Positions 43,692 through 54,216 of a stretch of DNA of 64,000 nucleotides are shown here, piece by piece (positions within the stretch are counted from its first letter, which is position 1; the number at the start of each line of letters is the position of its first letter). The position numbers and the translations under genes are program-made. The notes beneath the pieces are model-generated. The model saw only the letters and a program-made list of their open reading frames with translations, was not told the DNA's origin and did no database searches. This stretch comes from Fusobacterium varium (GTDB lineage: Bacteria; Fusobacteriota; Fusobacteriia; Fusobacteriales; Fusobacteriaceae), in assembly GCA_002356455.1 (NCBI GenBank), contig AP017968.1, positions 1,364,001-1,428,000 on the forward strand, read 5' to 3'.

Positions 43692-44939
43692 ATGAAGCTT
43701 ATAAAAGCTGTTAGAGGAACTAAAGATATCTATGGAGAAGAAGCAGTAAAATACACATACATATCTAAAATGGCTCAGGAAGTATTTGAAAATTATGGAT
43801 ACACATATATAAAAACTCCTATATTTGAAGAAACTGATCTATTTAAAAGAGGAATTGGAGAAGGAACTGATGTTGTAGAAAAAGAAATGTATACTTTTAA
43901 AGACAGAGGAGAAAGAAGTATTACTCTAAGACCAGAAAATACTGCCTCAGTAGTGAGATCATATCTTGAGAATGGAATTTATGGGAAAGAAGATGTAACA
44001 AGATATTACTATAATGGATCAATGTTCAGATATGAAAGACCACAAGCAGGAAGGCAAAGAGAATTTAATCAAATAGGGGTAGAAGTTTTAGGAGAAAGTT
44101 CACCTATATTAGATGCTGAAGTAATAGCAATGAGTTTTACTCTTCTTGAAAAATTAGGAATAAGTGACCTTGAAGTTCATATTAATTCAGTTGGAACAAC
44201 AGCTTCTCGTATACAATATAGAGAAAAATTATTAAATTTTCTTAATCCTATCAAAGAAGAGTTATGTGAAGATTGCCAAATGAGAATGGAAAAGAATCCT
44301 TTAAGGGTTCTTGATTGTAAAATAGATAAATGTAAAGAACTTACAAAAGATGCGCCCAGCATAATAGATTCTCTTACAGAAGAAGAAAGAAATCATTATG
44401 AAGAAGTAAAAAAATATCTTAATATTTTTGGAATAAAATATGTTGAGGACTCTAAGCTGGTAAGAGGACTTGATTATTATTCAAGTACAGTTTATGAAAT
44501 AGTCACTAATAAACTGGGTGCACAAGGAACTGTACTGGGTGGAGGAAGATATGATAATCTTCTGAAACAATTAGGAGATAAAGATATACCAGCAGTAGGA
44601 TTTGCTGCTGGGGTAGAAAGAATGATGATGTTAGTGGAAGATTATCCTAGCAACAGTCCTGATGTATACATAGCTTGGCTTGGAGATGAGGCTAAAGATT
44701 TTGGTATTAAAATAACTAAAATATTAAGAGATGCTGGAATAAAAACTTATGTAGATTTTAATTCAAAAGGAATGAAATCTCATATGAAAAAAGCTGATAA
44801 ACTTGGAGTAAAATATTGTATAATAGCTGGAGAGGATGAAATAAATAAAGGAATAGTACTTTTAAAAGATTTTGTCAATAGAACTCAGGAAGAATTATCA
44901 TTTGAAAAAGCAATGGAAATAATTAAAGAATCTAGATAG
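43692..44939 (+). CDS. hisS: Histidine-tRNA ligase
   Basis: A 415-residue class II synthetase. Class II motif 2 is [24 protein letters not shown]; the histidine-specific motifs are [15 protein letters not shown] and [10 protein letters not shown]; the C-terminal anticodon-binding domain starts about residue 318. ATG 43692 has AGAGGTG; a GTG three codons upstream overlaps that site. It is followed 26 bases later by aspS, a frequent pairing. Confidence 0.96.
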   Translation: MKLIKAVRGTKDIYGEEAVKYTYISKMAQEVFENYGYTYIKTPIFEETDLFKRGIGEGTDVVEKEMYTFKDRGERSITLRPENTASVVRSYLENGIYGKEDVTRYYYNGSMFRYERPQAGRQREFNQIGVEVLGESSPILDAEVIAMSFTLLEKLGISDLEVHINSVGTTASRIQYREKLLNFLNPIKEELCEDCQMRMEKNPLRVLDCKIDKCKELTKDAPSIIDSLTEEERNHYEEVKKYLNIFGIKYVEDSKLVRGLDYYSSTVYEIVTNKLGAQGTVLGGGRYDNLLKQLGDKDIPAVGFAAGVERMMMLVEDYPSNSPDVYIAWLGDEAKDFGIKITKILRDAGIKTYVDFNSKGMKSHMKKADKLGVKYCIIAGEDEINKGIVLLKDFVNRTQEELSFEKAMEIIKESR

Positions 44940-44965
44940 AGGAAAATTTTAAGGAGAGGATAGTT

Positions 44966-46753
44966 ATGATTTATAAAACTCATAATTTAGGTGAATTGAG
45001 AAAAGAAAATATAGGGCAGGAAGTTATTCTTTCTGGTTGGGTGGATACAAAAAGAGACCTTGGAGGTTTGACTTTTGTAGATATGAGAGATAGAGAAGGA
45101 AAAACACAAGTCATTTTTGATATAGATGCAGCTCCTAAAGAAGTAGTAGAGCAAGCTCAAAAACTAAAAAATGAATCAGTTATAAGAATAGTTGGAGAAG
45201 TAAAAGAAAGACAAAGTAAAAATTCTAATATGCCTACAGGAGATATAGAAGTTTTTGCTAAAGAACTTACAGTATTAAATAGTTGTGATGTTCTTCCTTT
45301 CCAAATTTCTGGAATAGATGATAATCTTAATGAAAATATTAGATTAAAATATAGATATCTTGATATTAGAAGATCAAGAATGCTTCATAATCTTAAAATG
45401 AGACATAAAATGATTATGGCAATAAGAAATTACATGGATAAAGAAGGATTTTTGGATATAGATACTCCTCTGCTTACAAAGTCTACACCAGAAGGAGCTA
45501 GAGACTTTTTAGTTCCATGCAGAATAAGTCCAGGAGATTTTTATGCACTCCCTCAATCACCACAATTATTTAAACAGTTATTAATGATAGGTGGAATAGA
45601 AAGATATTTCCAATTAGCTAAATGTTTTAGAGATGAAGACCTTAGAGCAGACAGACAGTTTGAATTTGTACAGCTAGATATTGAAATGTCTTTTGTAACT
45701 ATGGATGATGTAATGAGAACTATTGAAGGACTTGCTAAAGATGTATTTACTGCTATTACTGGAGAGCAGGTTAATTACACTTTCCAAAAAATGCCTTATG
45801 CAGAAGCAATGTCAAGATTTGGTTCTGATAAACCAGATATTAGATTTGGGGTTGAACTTAAAGATTTAACTGAAATAGTAAGAAATTCAGGATTCAAAGC
45901 TTTTCAAGAAACAGTAGCAAATGGTGGAATAGTAAAAGCTGTAGTTGCACCTCAAGGAGCAGAGAAATTCTCTAGAAAAATAATTGGTGAATATGAAGAA
46001 CATGCTAAGAGATATTTTGGTGCTAAAGGAATGGCATATATCAAAATAACTGAAGAAGGAATAAATTCTCCAATAGCTAAGTTCCTTTCAGAAGATGAAA
46101 TGAAAGCTATAGTAGAAACAACAGGAGCTGTAAAAGGAGACATTATCCTTATTATAGCTGATAAAGCAAAAGTAGTATATGGAGCTTTAGGAGCTATTAG
46201 AACTAGAATAGGAAAAGAATTTAATCTTATCAATCCTGATGAATTTAAATTCCTATGGGTAGTAGATTTCCCTATGTTCCAATATGATGAAGAGGAGCAA
46301 AGATACAAAGCTGAACACCATCCATTCACTTCAATAAAAGATGAAGATTTAAATGCATTTTTAGGTGGACAGACTGAAAATATAAGAACTAATACATATG
46401 ATATGGTACTTAATGGATTTGAAATTGGTGGAGGATCTATCAGAATATTTAATCCAGAAATTCAATCTAAGGTATTTGACAGATTGGGACTTACGCCAGA
46501 AGAAGCCAAAACTAAATTTGGATTCTTCTTGGATGCATTTAAATATGGGGCACCACCTCATGGAGGACTTGCATTTGGATTAGACAGATGGTTAATGGTA
46601 ATGCTTAAAGAAAACTCTATAAGAGATGTTATTCCATTCCCTAAGACAAATAAAGGGCAATGTCTAATGACAGAAGCTCCTGGAGAAGTTGATGAAGGAC
46701 AGTTGGAAGAATTATATTTGAAGAGTACTTATGTTGAAGAAAAAAAACAATAA
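44966..46753 (+). CDS. aspS: Aspartate-tRNA ligase
   Basis: A 595-residue class II synthetase of the bacterial type: N-terminal OB-fold (1 to about 110; [26 protein letters not shown]), catalytic core with [38 protein letters not shown] (motif 2), and the bacterial GAD insertion (about 290-420). Motif 3 is [14 protein letters not shown]. Start has AAGGAGAGG. The ncRNA gene begins about 80 bases downstream. Confidence 0.96.
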   Translation: MIYKTHNLGELRKENIGQEVILSGWVDTKRDLGGLTFVDMRDREGKTQVIFDIDAAPKEVVEQAQKLKNESVIRIVGEVKERQSKNSNMPTGDIEVFAKELTVLNSCDVLPFQISGIDDNLNENIRLKYRYLDIRRSRMLHNLKMRHKMIMAIRNYMDKEGFLDIDTPLLTKSTPEGARDFLVPCRISPGDFYALPQSPQLFKQLLMIGGIERYFQLAKCFRDEDLRADRQFEFVQLDIEMSFVTMDDVMRTIEGLAKDVFTAITGEQVNYTFQKMPYAEAMSRFGSDKPDIRFGVELKDLTEIVRNSGFKAFQETVANGGIVKAVVAPQGAEKFSRKIIGEYEEHAKRYFGAKGMAYIKITEEGINSPIAKFLSEDEMKAIVETTGAVKGDIILIIADKAKVVYGALGAIRTRIGKEFNLINPDEFKFLWVVDFPMFQYDEEEQRYKAEHHPFTSIKDEDLNAFLGGQTENIRTNTYDMVLNGFEIGGGSIRIFNPEIQSKVFDRLGLTPEEAKTKFGFFLDAFKYGAPPHGGLAFGLDRWLMVMLKENSIRDVIPFPKTNKGQCLMTEAPGEVDEGQLEELYLKSTYVEEKKQ

Positions 46754-46797
46754 TTATGGAAAAAACGAATTATTGAATAAAAAAGAACTTTAAAATG

Positions 46798-46826
46798 TTG
46801 AAAAAAAAATAAAATAATGATATAAT
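46798..46826 (+). promoter_or_regulatory. Promoter of the 6S-like RNA
   Basis: TTGAAA at 46798-46803, a 17-base spacer and a perfect TATAAT at 46821-46826. The transcript should start near 46833. Confidence 0.75.
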
Positions 46827-46832
46827 TCCATT

Positions 46833-47040
46833 ATAAGAATAAATGTTTCTGACCTACTCGCTATTTTCACGAGGTTTTGGGCCTAATGTCGTCATGGGGT
46901 TGGCGCTGTGTGCGGTAAATCAGCAAAGTCACGATCATCTTAAAGCTTAAGTTGTTTTACGGACTCTGTATGCTGCAGATAACTGACTACCACTTTTGGT
47001 TTTGGCGACTAAAACTGTACTGAAGGCGGTAGGTTGGAGT
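46833..47040 (+). ncRNA. ssrS: Structured non-coding RNA, probably 6S RNA
   Basis: About 200 bases that are much richer in G and C than the surroundings. The ends (46847-46857 and 47029-47039) pair over 11 bp. GGTTTT and GTCGTC on the left arm pair with AAAACT and GGCGAC on the right. After that comes a large bubble (about 15-18 bases on each side), then an apical arm including CGGT/ACTG, CAGCA/TGCTG and a CTTAA-AGC-TTAAG tip. A rod closed by a long stem with a central bubble is the 6S RNA shape that mimics an open promoter and binds RNA polymerase. The region has its own promoter and terminator and no T-box or riboswitch motif that would tie it to argS. The identification rests on hand folding. 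Confidence 0.65.
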
Positions 47041-47049
47041 TATTCTTTT

Positions 47050-47070
47050 GGGACTTTGTGTCCCTTTTTT
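47050..47070 (+). terminator. Terminator of the 6S-like RNA
   Basis: GGGAC-TTTGT-GTCCC followed by six T residues. Confidence 0.85.
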
Positions 47071-47117
47071 ATTTAATAAATATTTTAAAGCTAATGAATA
47101 AAATGCGAGGTGGAATA

Positions 47118-48830
47118 GTGCTTATCATAGATAAAGAGATAGCAAAAATTTTTGAAGACACAATAAAAAAAATATATAATGAAAAAGAAACAAAAAAAGT
47201 AGAAGTATCTGTTGCAACAAATGAAAAATTTGGAGATTTTCAAACAAATTTTGCAATGATGAATTCTAAAATAATAGGAAAGAATCCAAGAGTTATAGCT
47301 CAAGAAATTCTTGATAACCTTGAAGAAAATAATGTTATTGAGAAACTTGAAATAGCAGGACCTGGATTTATCAATATATTTTTAAAGAGCGAATATCTAG
47401 GGGAACTTTTAAAAAAATCAAGAACAGAAAAATGTGATTTTTCTTTTTTAAATAGAGAAGGAGATGTAATAATAGATTTCTCTTCTCCTAACATAGCTAA
47501 AAGAATGCATATAGGGCATTTAAGATCTACAATAATCGGAGACTCTATTACAAGAATTTATAAATACTTAGGATATCATATGATAGCAGATAATCATATA
47601 GGTGACTGGGGAACACAGTTTGGGAAACTTATCATTGGATACAGAAGATGGCTGAATAAAGAATCTTATAAAGAAAATCCTATTGAAGAGTTAGAAAGGG
47701 TTTATGTAGAGTTTTCTAAGCTGTCTGAAAGTAATCCAGAGCTTGAAGAAGAAGCAAGGCTGGAGCTTAAGAAACTTCAAGATGGTGATCCAGAGAATTT
47801 TGCTTTATGGAAGGAATTTATTAAAGTGTCATTGGATGAGTATGATAAACTTTATAAAAGACTGGATGTTCATTTTGATACATATTATGGAGAGTCATTT
47901 TATCATCCTATGATGCAGGGAGTAGTTGAAGAACTTGTAGAAAAAGGTTTGGCAATAGAAGATGATGGAGCTAAGGTTGTATTTTTTCCAGAAGAAGATA
48001 ATCTTTTCCCTTGTATAGTACAAAAGAAAGATGGAGCATTTCTTTATTCAACATCAGATATCGCTACTATAAAATTTAAAAGAGAAACTTATAAAATAAA
48101 TAAACTCATATACCTTACTGATGAAAGACAACAGGACCATTTTAAACAATTCTTTAAAATTACAGATATGCTTGGATGGAATGTAGAAAAACATCATATA
48201 TGGTTTGGAATAATGAGGTTTGCTGATGGAGTATTTTCAACTAGAAAAGGAAATGTAATAAGACTTGAACAGCTTTTAGATGAAGGAAAGAAAAGAGCTT
48301 ATGACATAGTTCAAGAAAAAAATCCTGATTTATCAGAAGAAGAAAAAGATCAAATAGCAGAGGTAGTTGGAGTTGGAGCAATAAAATATGCTGATCTTTC
48401 TCAAAACAGACAGAGTCCTATTATATTTGAATGGGATAAAATATTGACTTTTGAGGGAAATACAGCTCCATATCTTCAATATTCTTATGCAAGAATACAG
48501 TCTATATTAAGAAAAGCTGAAAGTGAAGGAAAAAATATAGATTACAATAAAGAAATAAAAATAGAAGATAAACTGGAAAGAGCATTGGCTGATCACATAG
48601 CAGCATTTCCAATGGCTGTATTAAAAGCTTCTGAAACATTTAAACCAAATATAATTGCAGATTATTTGTTTGAACTTTCTAAGAAATTTAATAGTTTCTA
48701 TAATAACTGCCCAATATTAAATCAAGAAGATGGGATTTTATATTCAAGAGCACTTATAGCAAAGATAACAGGAGAAACTATTAAAGACGGATTGTCTTTA
48801 CTTGGAATAAAAACTTTAGATAGAATGTAA
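47118..48830 (+). CDS. argS: Arginine-tRNA ligase
   Basis: A 570-residue class I synthetase. H131-I-G-H134 follows DFSSPNIAKRMHIGHLRST; the KMSKS-equivalent loop is FSTRKGNVI, and the C-terminal helical anticodon domain starts near residue 450 with QYSYARIQSI. The GTG at 47118 is the chosen start because GAGGTGG precedes it at 5-base spacing. The frame remains open back to 47034, but that would run into the ncRNA and its terminator. No clear promoter is visible between that terminator and the gene. Confidence 0.94.
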   Translation: MLIIDKEIAKIFEDTIKKIYNEKETKKVEVSVATNEKFGDFQTNFAMMNSKIIGKNPRVIAQEILDNLEENNVIEKLEIAGPGFINIFLKSEYLGELLKKSRTEKCDFSFLNREGDVIIDFSSPNIAKRMHIGHLRSTIIGDSITRIYKYLGYHMIADNHIGDWGTQFGKLIIGYRRWLNKESYKENPIEELERVYVEFSKLSESNPELEEEARLELKKLQDGDPENFALWKEFIKVSLDEYDKLYKRLDVHFDTYYGESFYHPMMQGVVEELVEKGLAIEDDGAKVVFFPEEDNLFPCIVQKKDGAFLYSTSDIATIKFKRETYKINKLIYLTDERQQDHFKQFFKITDMLGWNVEKHHIWFGIMRFADGVFSTRKGNVIRLEQLLDEGKKRAYDIVQEKNPDLSEEEKDQIAEVVGVGAIKYADLSQNRQSPIIFEWDKILTFEGNTAPYLQYSYARIQSILRKAESEGKNIDYNKEIKIEDKLERALADHIAAFPMAVLKASETFKPNIIADYLFELSKKFNSFYNNCPILNQEDGILYSRALIAKITGETIKDGLSLLGIKTLDRM

Positions 48831-48881
48831 AAAAATCTAAAAAATTAATATTAAAGATAATTAATGTCTTGAAAAAAAATA

Positions 48882-48916
48882 AAATGACTTAGAATAAAAA
48901 TCTAAGTCATTTTTTT
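48882..48916 (+). terminator. argS terminator
   Basis: AAATGACTTAGA pairs with TCTAAGTCATTT around a 7-base loop, followed by a T run. Confidence 0.9.
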
Positions 48917-48965
48917 GTACTATATAAATAAAAAATGGTTAAAAATGTAAAGAATGTAGTTTTTG

Positions 48966-48974
48966 TGGTATAAT
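48966..48974 (+). promoter_or_regulatory. Extended -10 promoter upstream of rapZ
   Basis: TGGTATAAT fits an extended -10 element (TGnTATAAT), 70 bases before rapZ, with no good -35 box. Confidence 0.5.
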
Positions 48975-49043
48975 AAAAGTAGAAAAAGAATATTTAAAAT
49001 GGAAAATTAAAATATAAAAAAATATAAAAAGTATGGTGAAGGT

Positions 49044-49898
49044 ATGGAAAAAAATAAGATAGTAATAGTAAGTGGATTAAGTGGAGCTGGAAAAACTACT
49101 GCATTGAATACAATGGAAGATATGGGATATTATGTTGTAGATAATCTTCCATGCGAAGTAGGAAACTTTTTTATTAACACTTCTATTGAAAAATTAGGAT
49201 TAGGGATAGATATACGTTCATTTAAAAAAGTAGATGAACTTTTTCTGCTTTTAAGCGAAATGAAAAAAGCTGACATAGACTATTCTCTTATTTTTATTGA
49301 AGCTTCTGAAGAAATCATACTTAATAGATATAATTTGACTAGAAGAAAACATCCATTAGAAGCAGATACTCTTTTAGAAAGTATACAAAGAGAAAGAGAG
49401 ATAATGTTTCCTATAAGAGAGGCTGCAACAGGGATAATAGATACAAGTTATATAAAACCTAAAGAATTATCAGAAAGAGTCAAAGAAATATTGATGGTAG
49501 ATGGAGAAACAAAAGATATAAATATTCATGTACAGTCATTTGGTTTTAAATATGGTATTCCAATTGATCTTGATCTTCTTTTTGATGTAAGATTTCTTCC
49601 AAACCCATACTATGTAGAAGAATTAAAAGAAAAAACGGGAGAAGATGAAGCAGTATCTTCTTATGTAATGGAATATAATGTATCTCAAGAGTTTGCTCAG
49701 CGACTTTTAAATTTGATGGATTTTCTTATTCCTAATTATATAAAAGAGGGAAAAAAACATTTAACTATAGGTATAGGATGTAGTGGAGGAAAACATCGTT
49801 CAGTAACTTTAGCTTCTTTGTTATACAAAGAACTTTCTAAAAAAGATAAACTGAATGTATATATCAGTCATAGAGAGAAAGAGAGAGGAAATTGGTAG
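49044..49898 (+). CDS. rapZ: RapZ-family nucleotide-binding protein (YvcJ type)
   Basis: A 284-residue P-loop protein: Walker A G11-LSGAGKT18 followed by TALNTMEDMGYYVVDNLPCE, a family signature. The C-terminal domain has DLDLLFDVRFLPNPYY and GIGCSGGKHRSVTLA. In E. coli RapZ delivers the small RNA GlmZ to RNase E, and in Bacillus YvcJ binds GTP; which role applies here is unknown, as no GlmZ-like RNA is seen. The stop codon overlaps the TTG start of uvrC. Confidence 0.92.
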   Translation: MEKNKIVIVSGLSGAGKTTALNTMEDMGYYVVDNLPCEVGNFFINTSIEKLGLGIDIRSFKKVDELFLLLSEMKKADIDYSLIFIEASEEIILNRYNLTRRKHPLEADTLLESIQREREIMFPIREAATGIIDTSYIKPKELSERVKEILMVDGETKDINIHVQSFGFKYGIPIDLDLLFDVRFLPNPYYVEELKEKTGEDEAVSSYVMEYNVSQEFAQRLLNLMDFLIPNYIKEGKKHLTIGIGCSGGKHRSVTLASLLYKELSKKDKLNVYISHREKERGNW

Positions 49899-51682
49899 AA
49901 AGTAAAATAGACATAAAAAAAATGGATATACCTGAAAATCCAGGAGTATATCTTATGAAAAAAAATGGAAAGATAATTTATGTAGGGAAAGCTAAGAATT
50001 TAAAAAACAGAGTATCTTCGTATTTTAATAGAGAACATGAAAGTGAAAAAACTAGAGAATTAGTAAAAAATATAGAAGATGTAGAATTTATTATATGCAA
50101 TAGCGAGATAGACGCATTTGTTCTTGAAAATAATCTTATAAAAAAATATAGTCCTAAATATAATATAGCTTTAAAAGATGAAAAAACATATCCATATATA
50201 AGAATAAGCAGGGAAACATTTCCTAATATAAAAATGATTAGAACTACAAGAGCTCTTGACACTAAAACAGGAATATATTTTGGGCCATATCCTCAGGGAG
50301 GATGGAATCTAAAAAAAAATATAATAAAAATATTTAAAATTAGAGACTGTAATAGAGATATGGATAAAGTATATACAAGACCATGCTTAAAATATTTTAT
50401 GAAGATGTGTCCTGGACCTTGTACTTATAAAAATATAAAAGAAGAATATAATGAACTTGTTGAAGGAGCTAAACAGCTTCTAAAAGGGCAGGGAAGAAGC
50501 GTAATAGAAGAATTAAAAAAGAAGATGGAAAAGGCTTCTGAGGACATGAAATTTGAAGAAGCAATATTGTACAGAGAGCAGATAAAAGAAATAGAAACTA
50601 CTGTAAATAATCAAATAACTGAATATGGAAAAGAATTAGATGAAGATATTTTTAATATTAAAGAAGAAAACAACAGAGTATTTATCTGTGTGTTAAATGT
50701 TAGAGATGGTAAAATTTTAGGAAAAATCTCGACAAATATAAATTTAAAAGATAAAATATATGAGAACATACTTGAAGTAGTTGTGATGGCATTTTATAAT
50801 AAACACCCTATACCTCAAAATATAGTATTTTCAAGTGAATATGAAAATGAAAGCAGCAGAATACTTGAAGCTTTAAAAAAAGATAAAAATAAAAAAATAG
50901 AATTCTTTTTTCCAAAAATAAAAAGCAGAAGAAAAGAACTTTTGGAAATGGGGGAGCTTAATCTCATAAGAGATGTTGAAAACTATTATAGAAAAAAATC
51001 AGTTGTTGAAGAGGGACTTTATAAAATATATACTACTTTAGAATTAAAAAGATATCCTAGAAAAATTGAATGTTTTGATATATCTAATATTCAAGGAAAG
51101 GATGCAGTTGCATCTATGAGTGTGTCAGTAGAAGGTAAAGCATCAAAACAGGATTATAGAAAGTTTAAAATTACATGTAAAGATACACCTGATGACTTTG
51201 CAATGATGAGAGAAGTAATAACAAGGCGTTATGGAAAACTTCCAGAGAATGAATTTCCAGATGTAATACTTATAGACGGAGGATTAGGGCAAATAAATGC
51301 TGCTGGAGAGGTTTTTAGAGAGTTGGGTAAGGATGGTATATCAGATCTTCTTAGTTTAGCTAAGAGAGATGAGGAAGTATATAAATATGGAGAGAATATA
51401 CCTTATGTTTTCTCAAAAGATCAGGAGGCACTAAAAATATTTCAAAGAGTAAGAGATGAGGCCCATAGATTTGGGATAACCTATCATAGGAAACTTAGAA
51501 GTAAAAGAGTATTATCTTCTGAACTGGATGAAGTGGAAGGTATAGGAGAAAAGAGAAAAGCAACTCTTTTAAAGGAATTTGGATCAGTATCAAAAATAGC
51601 AAAAGAAGATGTGGAGTCACTTTCTAGATTTGTACCTAGAAATGTTGCAGAGAATATCTTAGAAAAATTAAGAAAAAAATAA
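49892..51682 (+). CDS. uvrC: Excinuclease ABC subunit C
   Basis: A 596-residue nucleotide-excision-repair nuclease. It has a GIY-YIG domain (about 15-95; NPGVYLMKKNGKIIYVGKAKNLKNRV), a UvrB-binding UVR motif (about 200-240), an RNase H-like endonuclease domain (about 380-530; IECFDISNIQGKDAVASM and VILIDGGLGQINAA) and C-terminal helix-hairpin-helix repeats. I use TTG 49892, with GAGAGAGG before it; it overlaps the rapZ stop. ATG 49922 is an alternative with a poorer site. Confidence 0.95.
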   Translation: MVESKIDIKKMDIPENPGVYLMKKNGKIIYVGKAKNLKNRVSSYFNREHESEKTRELVKNIEDVEFIICNSEIDAFVLENNLIKKYSPKYNIALKDEKTYPYIRISRETFPNIKMIRTTRALDTKTGIYFGPYPQGGWNLKKNIIKIFKIRDCNRDMDKVYTRPCLKYFMKMCPGPCTYKNIKEEYNELVEGAKQLLKGQGRSVIEELKKKMEKASEDMKFEEAILYREQIKEIETTVNNQITEYGKELDEDIFNIKEENNRVFICVLNVRDGKILGKISTNINLKDKIYENILEVVVMAFYNKHPIPQNIVFSSEYENESSRILEALKKDKNKKIEFFFPKIKSRRKELLEMGELNLIRDVENYYRKKSVVEEGLYKIYTTLELKRYPRKIECFDISNIQGKDAVASMSVSVEGKASKQDYRKFKITCKDTPDDFAMMREVITRRYGKLPENEFPDVILIDGGLGQINAAGEVFRELGKDGISDLLSLAKRDEEVYKYGENIPYVFSKDQEALKIFQRVRDEAHRFGITYHRKLRSKRVLSSELDEVEGIGEKRKATLLKEFGSVSKIAKEDVESLSRFVPRNVAENILEKLRKK

Positions 51683-51695
51683 ATTGGAGGAAATG

Positions 51696-52688
51696 ATGAA
51701 GAGAAATGCCTTTGTATTATTTTTACTGACTATGTTATTAATGACTGGATGTCAAAAACTTGTTGCAAGGAGAGATGAAAGTCAAGTAGCCGAATTTGCA
51801 AATAAGATGTCAAAAGGAGAATATACACTTAAAATATATAGGCTCGACTATCCAGAAACACCTTCAGATAGAGATGCTTTTTATGAAAAGTTCAGTGTTC
51901 TTATGTCAAAAATGGTAGCTCACAATAAAGATATAAATCTAATAATCCCTTTTGAATTATACCAAGATATAAAAAATATAGGAAAAAGAGATGTTAGGGA
52001 GGCAGAAAAAATTTATTATAAACCTGCTTCTGAACTGACAGAAGAAGAAAAAGAGTTCATTGATTCAAAAATAGATATAAAATATCCAGAAAATGCTGGT
52101 ATTTTTCAAGAGTATTTAAATAAGCAGATATATTACTGGCTTAATTACTTGAAAAGAGAAAAAGAGTATGATTCTAGTAACTATTATACTGAGCTTGATA
52201 AAATGAAGATGATAGAAGAAATATTTGAAAATAGAAAAATGATATCAAAAACTTTTGAACCAATTGAGAATGACTTTATTATAGAGGTTAATAGTTCTAA
52301 CATAGAAGAGGCTGGAAAAACTGGACTTCCATTGTATACTGAAAGTACTTTTGGAAAGGAAGATAACATATTATCTTCAGTTATTATTTTAAAAAGAGCT
52401 CCATGGGAAACACTTATCACTGATAAAATAGTTTTAACAGAAGGAATGATAACTGAGAATATAAAAGATTATGAATTTGGAGTACGTGTTATAAATATTG
52501 CTGATCCTACTTCGCTTGTAGAGAATCTTGAAAATGAAGAAAAAAGTTTAAAAATAAAAGATTTAAAAAACTTTAAAATGATAAAATCTAAAGAAGTAAT
52601 TTTAAAGAAAGCAAGTGTTAGGGAAAATGAAAAAGGAAGAGATATCTTAAAGATTGAAAATGGGAACACTCAATGGAGGATCAATTAA
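51696..52688 (+). CDS. Lipoprotein of unknown function
   Basis: A 330-residue lipoprotein. The signal ends LLMTGC with the lipidated cysteine at residue 19. The mature part is charged, mixed alpha/beta, with no recognised family. ATG 51696 has the best spacing from GGAGG; TTG and ATG codons lie just upstream. The stop codon overlaps the start of the PP2C phosphatase gene by one base (TAATG), so the two are translated together, suggesting that this protein works with, or senses for, the phosphatase. Confidence 0.75.
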   Translation: MKRNAFVLFLLTMLLMTGCQKLVARRDESQVAEFANKMSKGEYTLKIYRLDYPETPSDRDAFYEKFSVLMSKMVAHNKDINLIIPFELYQDIKNIGKRDVREAEKIYYKPASELTEEEKEFIDSKIDIKYPENAGIFQEYLNKQIYYWLNYLKREKEYDSSNYYTELDKMKMIEEIFENRKMISKTFEPIENDFIIEVNSSNIEEAGKTGLPLYTESTFGKEDNILSSVIILKRAPWETLITDKIVLTEGMITENIKDYEFGVRVINIADPTSLVENLENEEKSLKIKDLKNFKMIKSKEVILKKASVRENEKGRDILKIENGNTQWRIN

Positions 52689-54202
52689 TGCTATATATAT
52701 TTTTTCTGATTCTGTTGCTGATTTTATTTTTTTATGTTTTAAAAAGACAGGAGAAGGAACATTTTGGAGATATAATTAGGATACTTACAAGCCTTAGGGC
52801 TAAAAAAGATATAGAAGACATCCCAGATATACTTAAAGATGAATATACAGAAACATTGAATAAAATAATTAAACAAGAACTAGAGTTAGAAAATTCTATT
52901 GAAGAATTGAGGGAATACAGAAAAGAGTTGGAAGTGACATATGATGCTCTTGTTACAAAGTCTACCCAATTAGAATATAGTAATCATATACTAGAAAGAA
53001 GGGTTGAAAATCTTTCTAATTTAAATTCTCTTTCCAGGGCTGTTTTATCTATATTAGAAGTAGATAAAATTATAAATATAATTCTTGATGCATACTTTGT
53101 ACTTACAGGAGCTAAGAGAATTTCTCTCTATTTATGGGAAAATGGTAAACTTAAAAATAAGAGAATAAAAGGAGCAATCAAGTTTAAGGGAGAAGTTTCA
53201 TATCCAGAAGAAATATTAAAAGAATTTACAAGGAATGACTTTAAGAAGATATATGAGGAATTATCAATAGGTTTTGCTGTACAAAAAGATGAAGTAGTAG
53301 TTATTTCACCTCTGGTAGTAAAGGGAAAAGAATTAGGTGTTATTTATGTTATTGAAGATAAAAATAAGCTCATAGATCTGGATGAAGAGACTATATCAGC
53401 ACTTGTAATACAAGTTTCTATAGCAATAAATAATGCTCAAATATATTCTGATCTTATTATAAAAGAGAGAATGTCAAATGAACTGGAAGTTGCAGCAAGG
53501 ATTCAAAAGAAAATACTTCCAGAAGATATAGATGAAGTCTTTGGATTAGAAATTGCAAACTATTTTGAACCTGCAAAAGAGATAGGTGGAGATTATTATG
53601 ATTATACAATTCTTGATGATGATAACTTCTCTATAACAATAGCAGATGTCAGTGGGAAAGGAGTTCCAGCAGCATTTTTGATGGCTTTGGGAAGATCAGT
53701 ACTAAAGACATTAACTATAACTGGAGATACAGGACCAGCTGAAAATTTAAATGAATTGAATAGAATTATATATCCTGATATAACAGAAGATATGTTTATT
53801 ACAATGATGCATAGCAAATATAATAAGAACACAAAAACCTTGCATTATTCAAATGCTGGACACAATCCTTTAGTAATATATAGAGCAGAAACTGATACTG
53901 TTGAGCTCCATACTGTAAAAGGTGTGGCTATTGGATTTTTGAATGAATATAAATATAAACAAGGTGAAATTAAACTTGGAAAAGGAGATATAGTAATCTT
54001 CTACACAGACGGAATAAATGAAACAGAAAATAAAAATAAAGATATGTTTGGTATAAATAAACTTAAAGAAGTAGTTTATCAGAATAAATTAAAAAAACCT
54101 GAAGAAATAAAAGAAGCTATATTAGAAGAATTGAATAAATTTAGAGGCGACTATGAACAGGTGGATGATTTAACATTTGTTATACTTAAAAGCAATCTTT
54201 GA
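52688..54202 (+). CDS. RsbU/SpoIIE-type PP2C serine phosphatase with TM helix and GAF domain
   Basis: A 504-residue protein: one N-terminal membrane helix (about 2-19), coiled coil (about 55-115), a GAF-like domain (about 115-255) and a PP2C phosphatase domain (about 270-504). The linker ELEVAARIQKKILPED is the RsbU switch helix. Acidic metal ligands are seen in GGDYYDYTILDDDNFSIT and IADVSGKGVPAAFLM, and later in FYTDGINE. Such enzymes dephosphorylate STAS anti-anti-sigma proteins; none is adjacent. ATG 52688 is chosen because GGAGG precedes it and it couples to the lipoprotein gene. Confidence 0.88.
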   Translation: MLYIFFLILLLILFFYVLKRQEKEHFGDIIRILTSLRAKKDIEDIPDILKDEYTETLNKIIKQELELENSIEELREYRKELEVTYDALVTKSTQLEYSNHILERRVENLSNLNSLSRAVLSILEVDKIINIILDAYFVLTGAKRISLYLWENGKLKNKRIKGAIKFKGEVSYPEEILKEFTRNDFKKIYEELSIGFAVQKDEVVVISPLVVKGKELGVIYVIEDKNKLIDLDEETISALVIQVSIAINNAQIYSDLIIKERMSNELEVAARIQKKILPEDIDEVFGLEIANYFEPAKEIGGDYYDYTILDDDNFSITIADVSGKGVPAAFLMALGRSVLKTLTITGDTGPAENLNELNRIIYPDITEDMFITMMHSKYNKNTKTLHYSNAGHNPLVIYRAETDTVELHTVKGVAIGFLNEYKYKQGEIKLGKGDIVIFYTDGINETENKNKDMFGINKLKEVVYQNKLKKPEEIKEAILEELNKFRGDYEQVDDLTFVILKSNL

Positions 54203-54216
54203 GAAAGGTGAGAAAA

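Noticed and set aside
46833-47070. T-box leader for argS
   Set aside because: No T-box sequence with the conserved antiterminator bulge is visible, and the element has its own complete promoter and terminator ahead of argS.
47034-47117. Upstream extension of argS (long start at 47034)
   Set aside because: It would run through the ncRNA tail and its terminator; GTG 47118 has a good ribosome site and fits the usual ArgRS N terminus.
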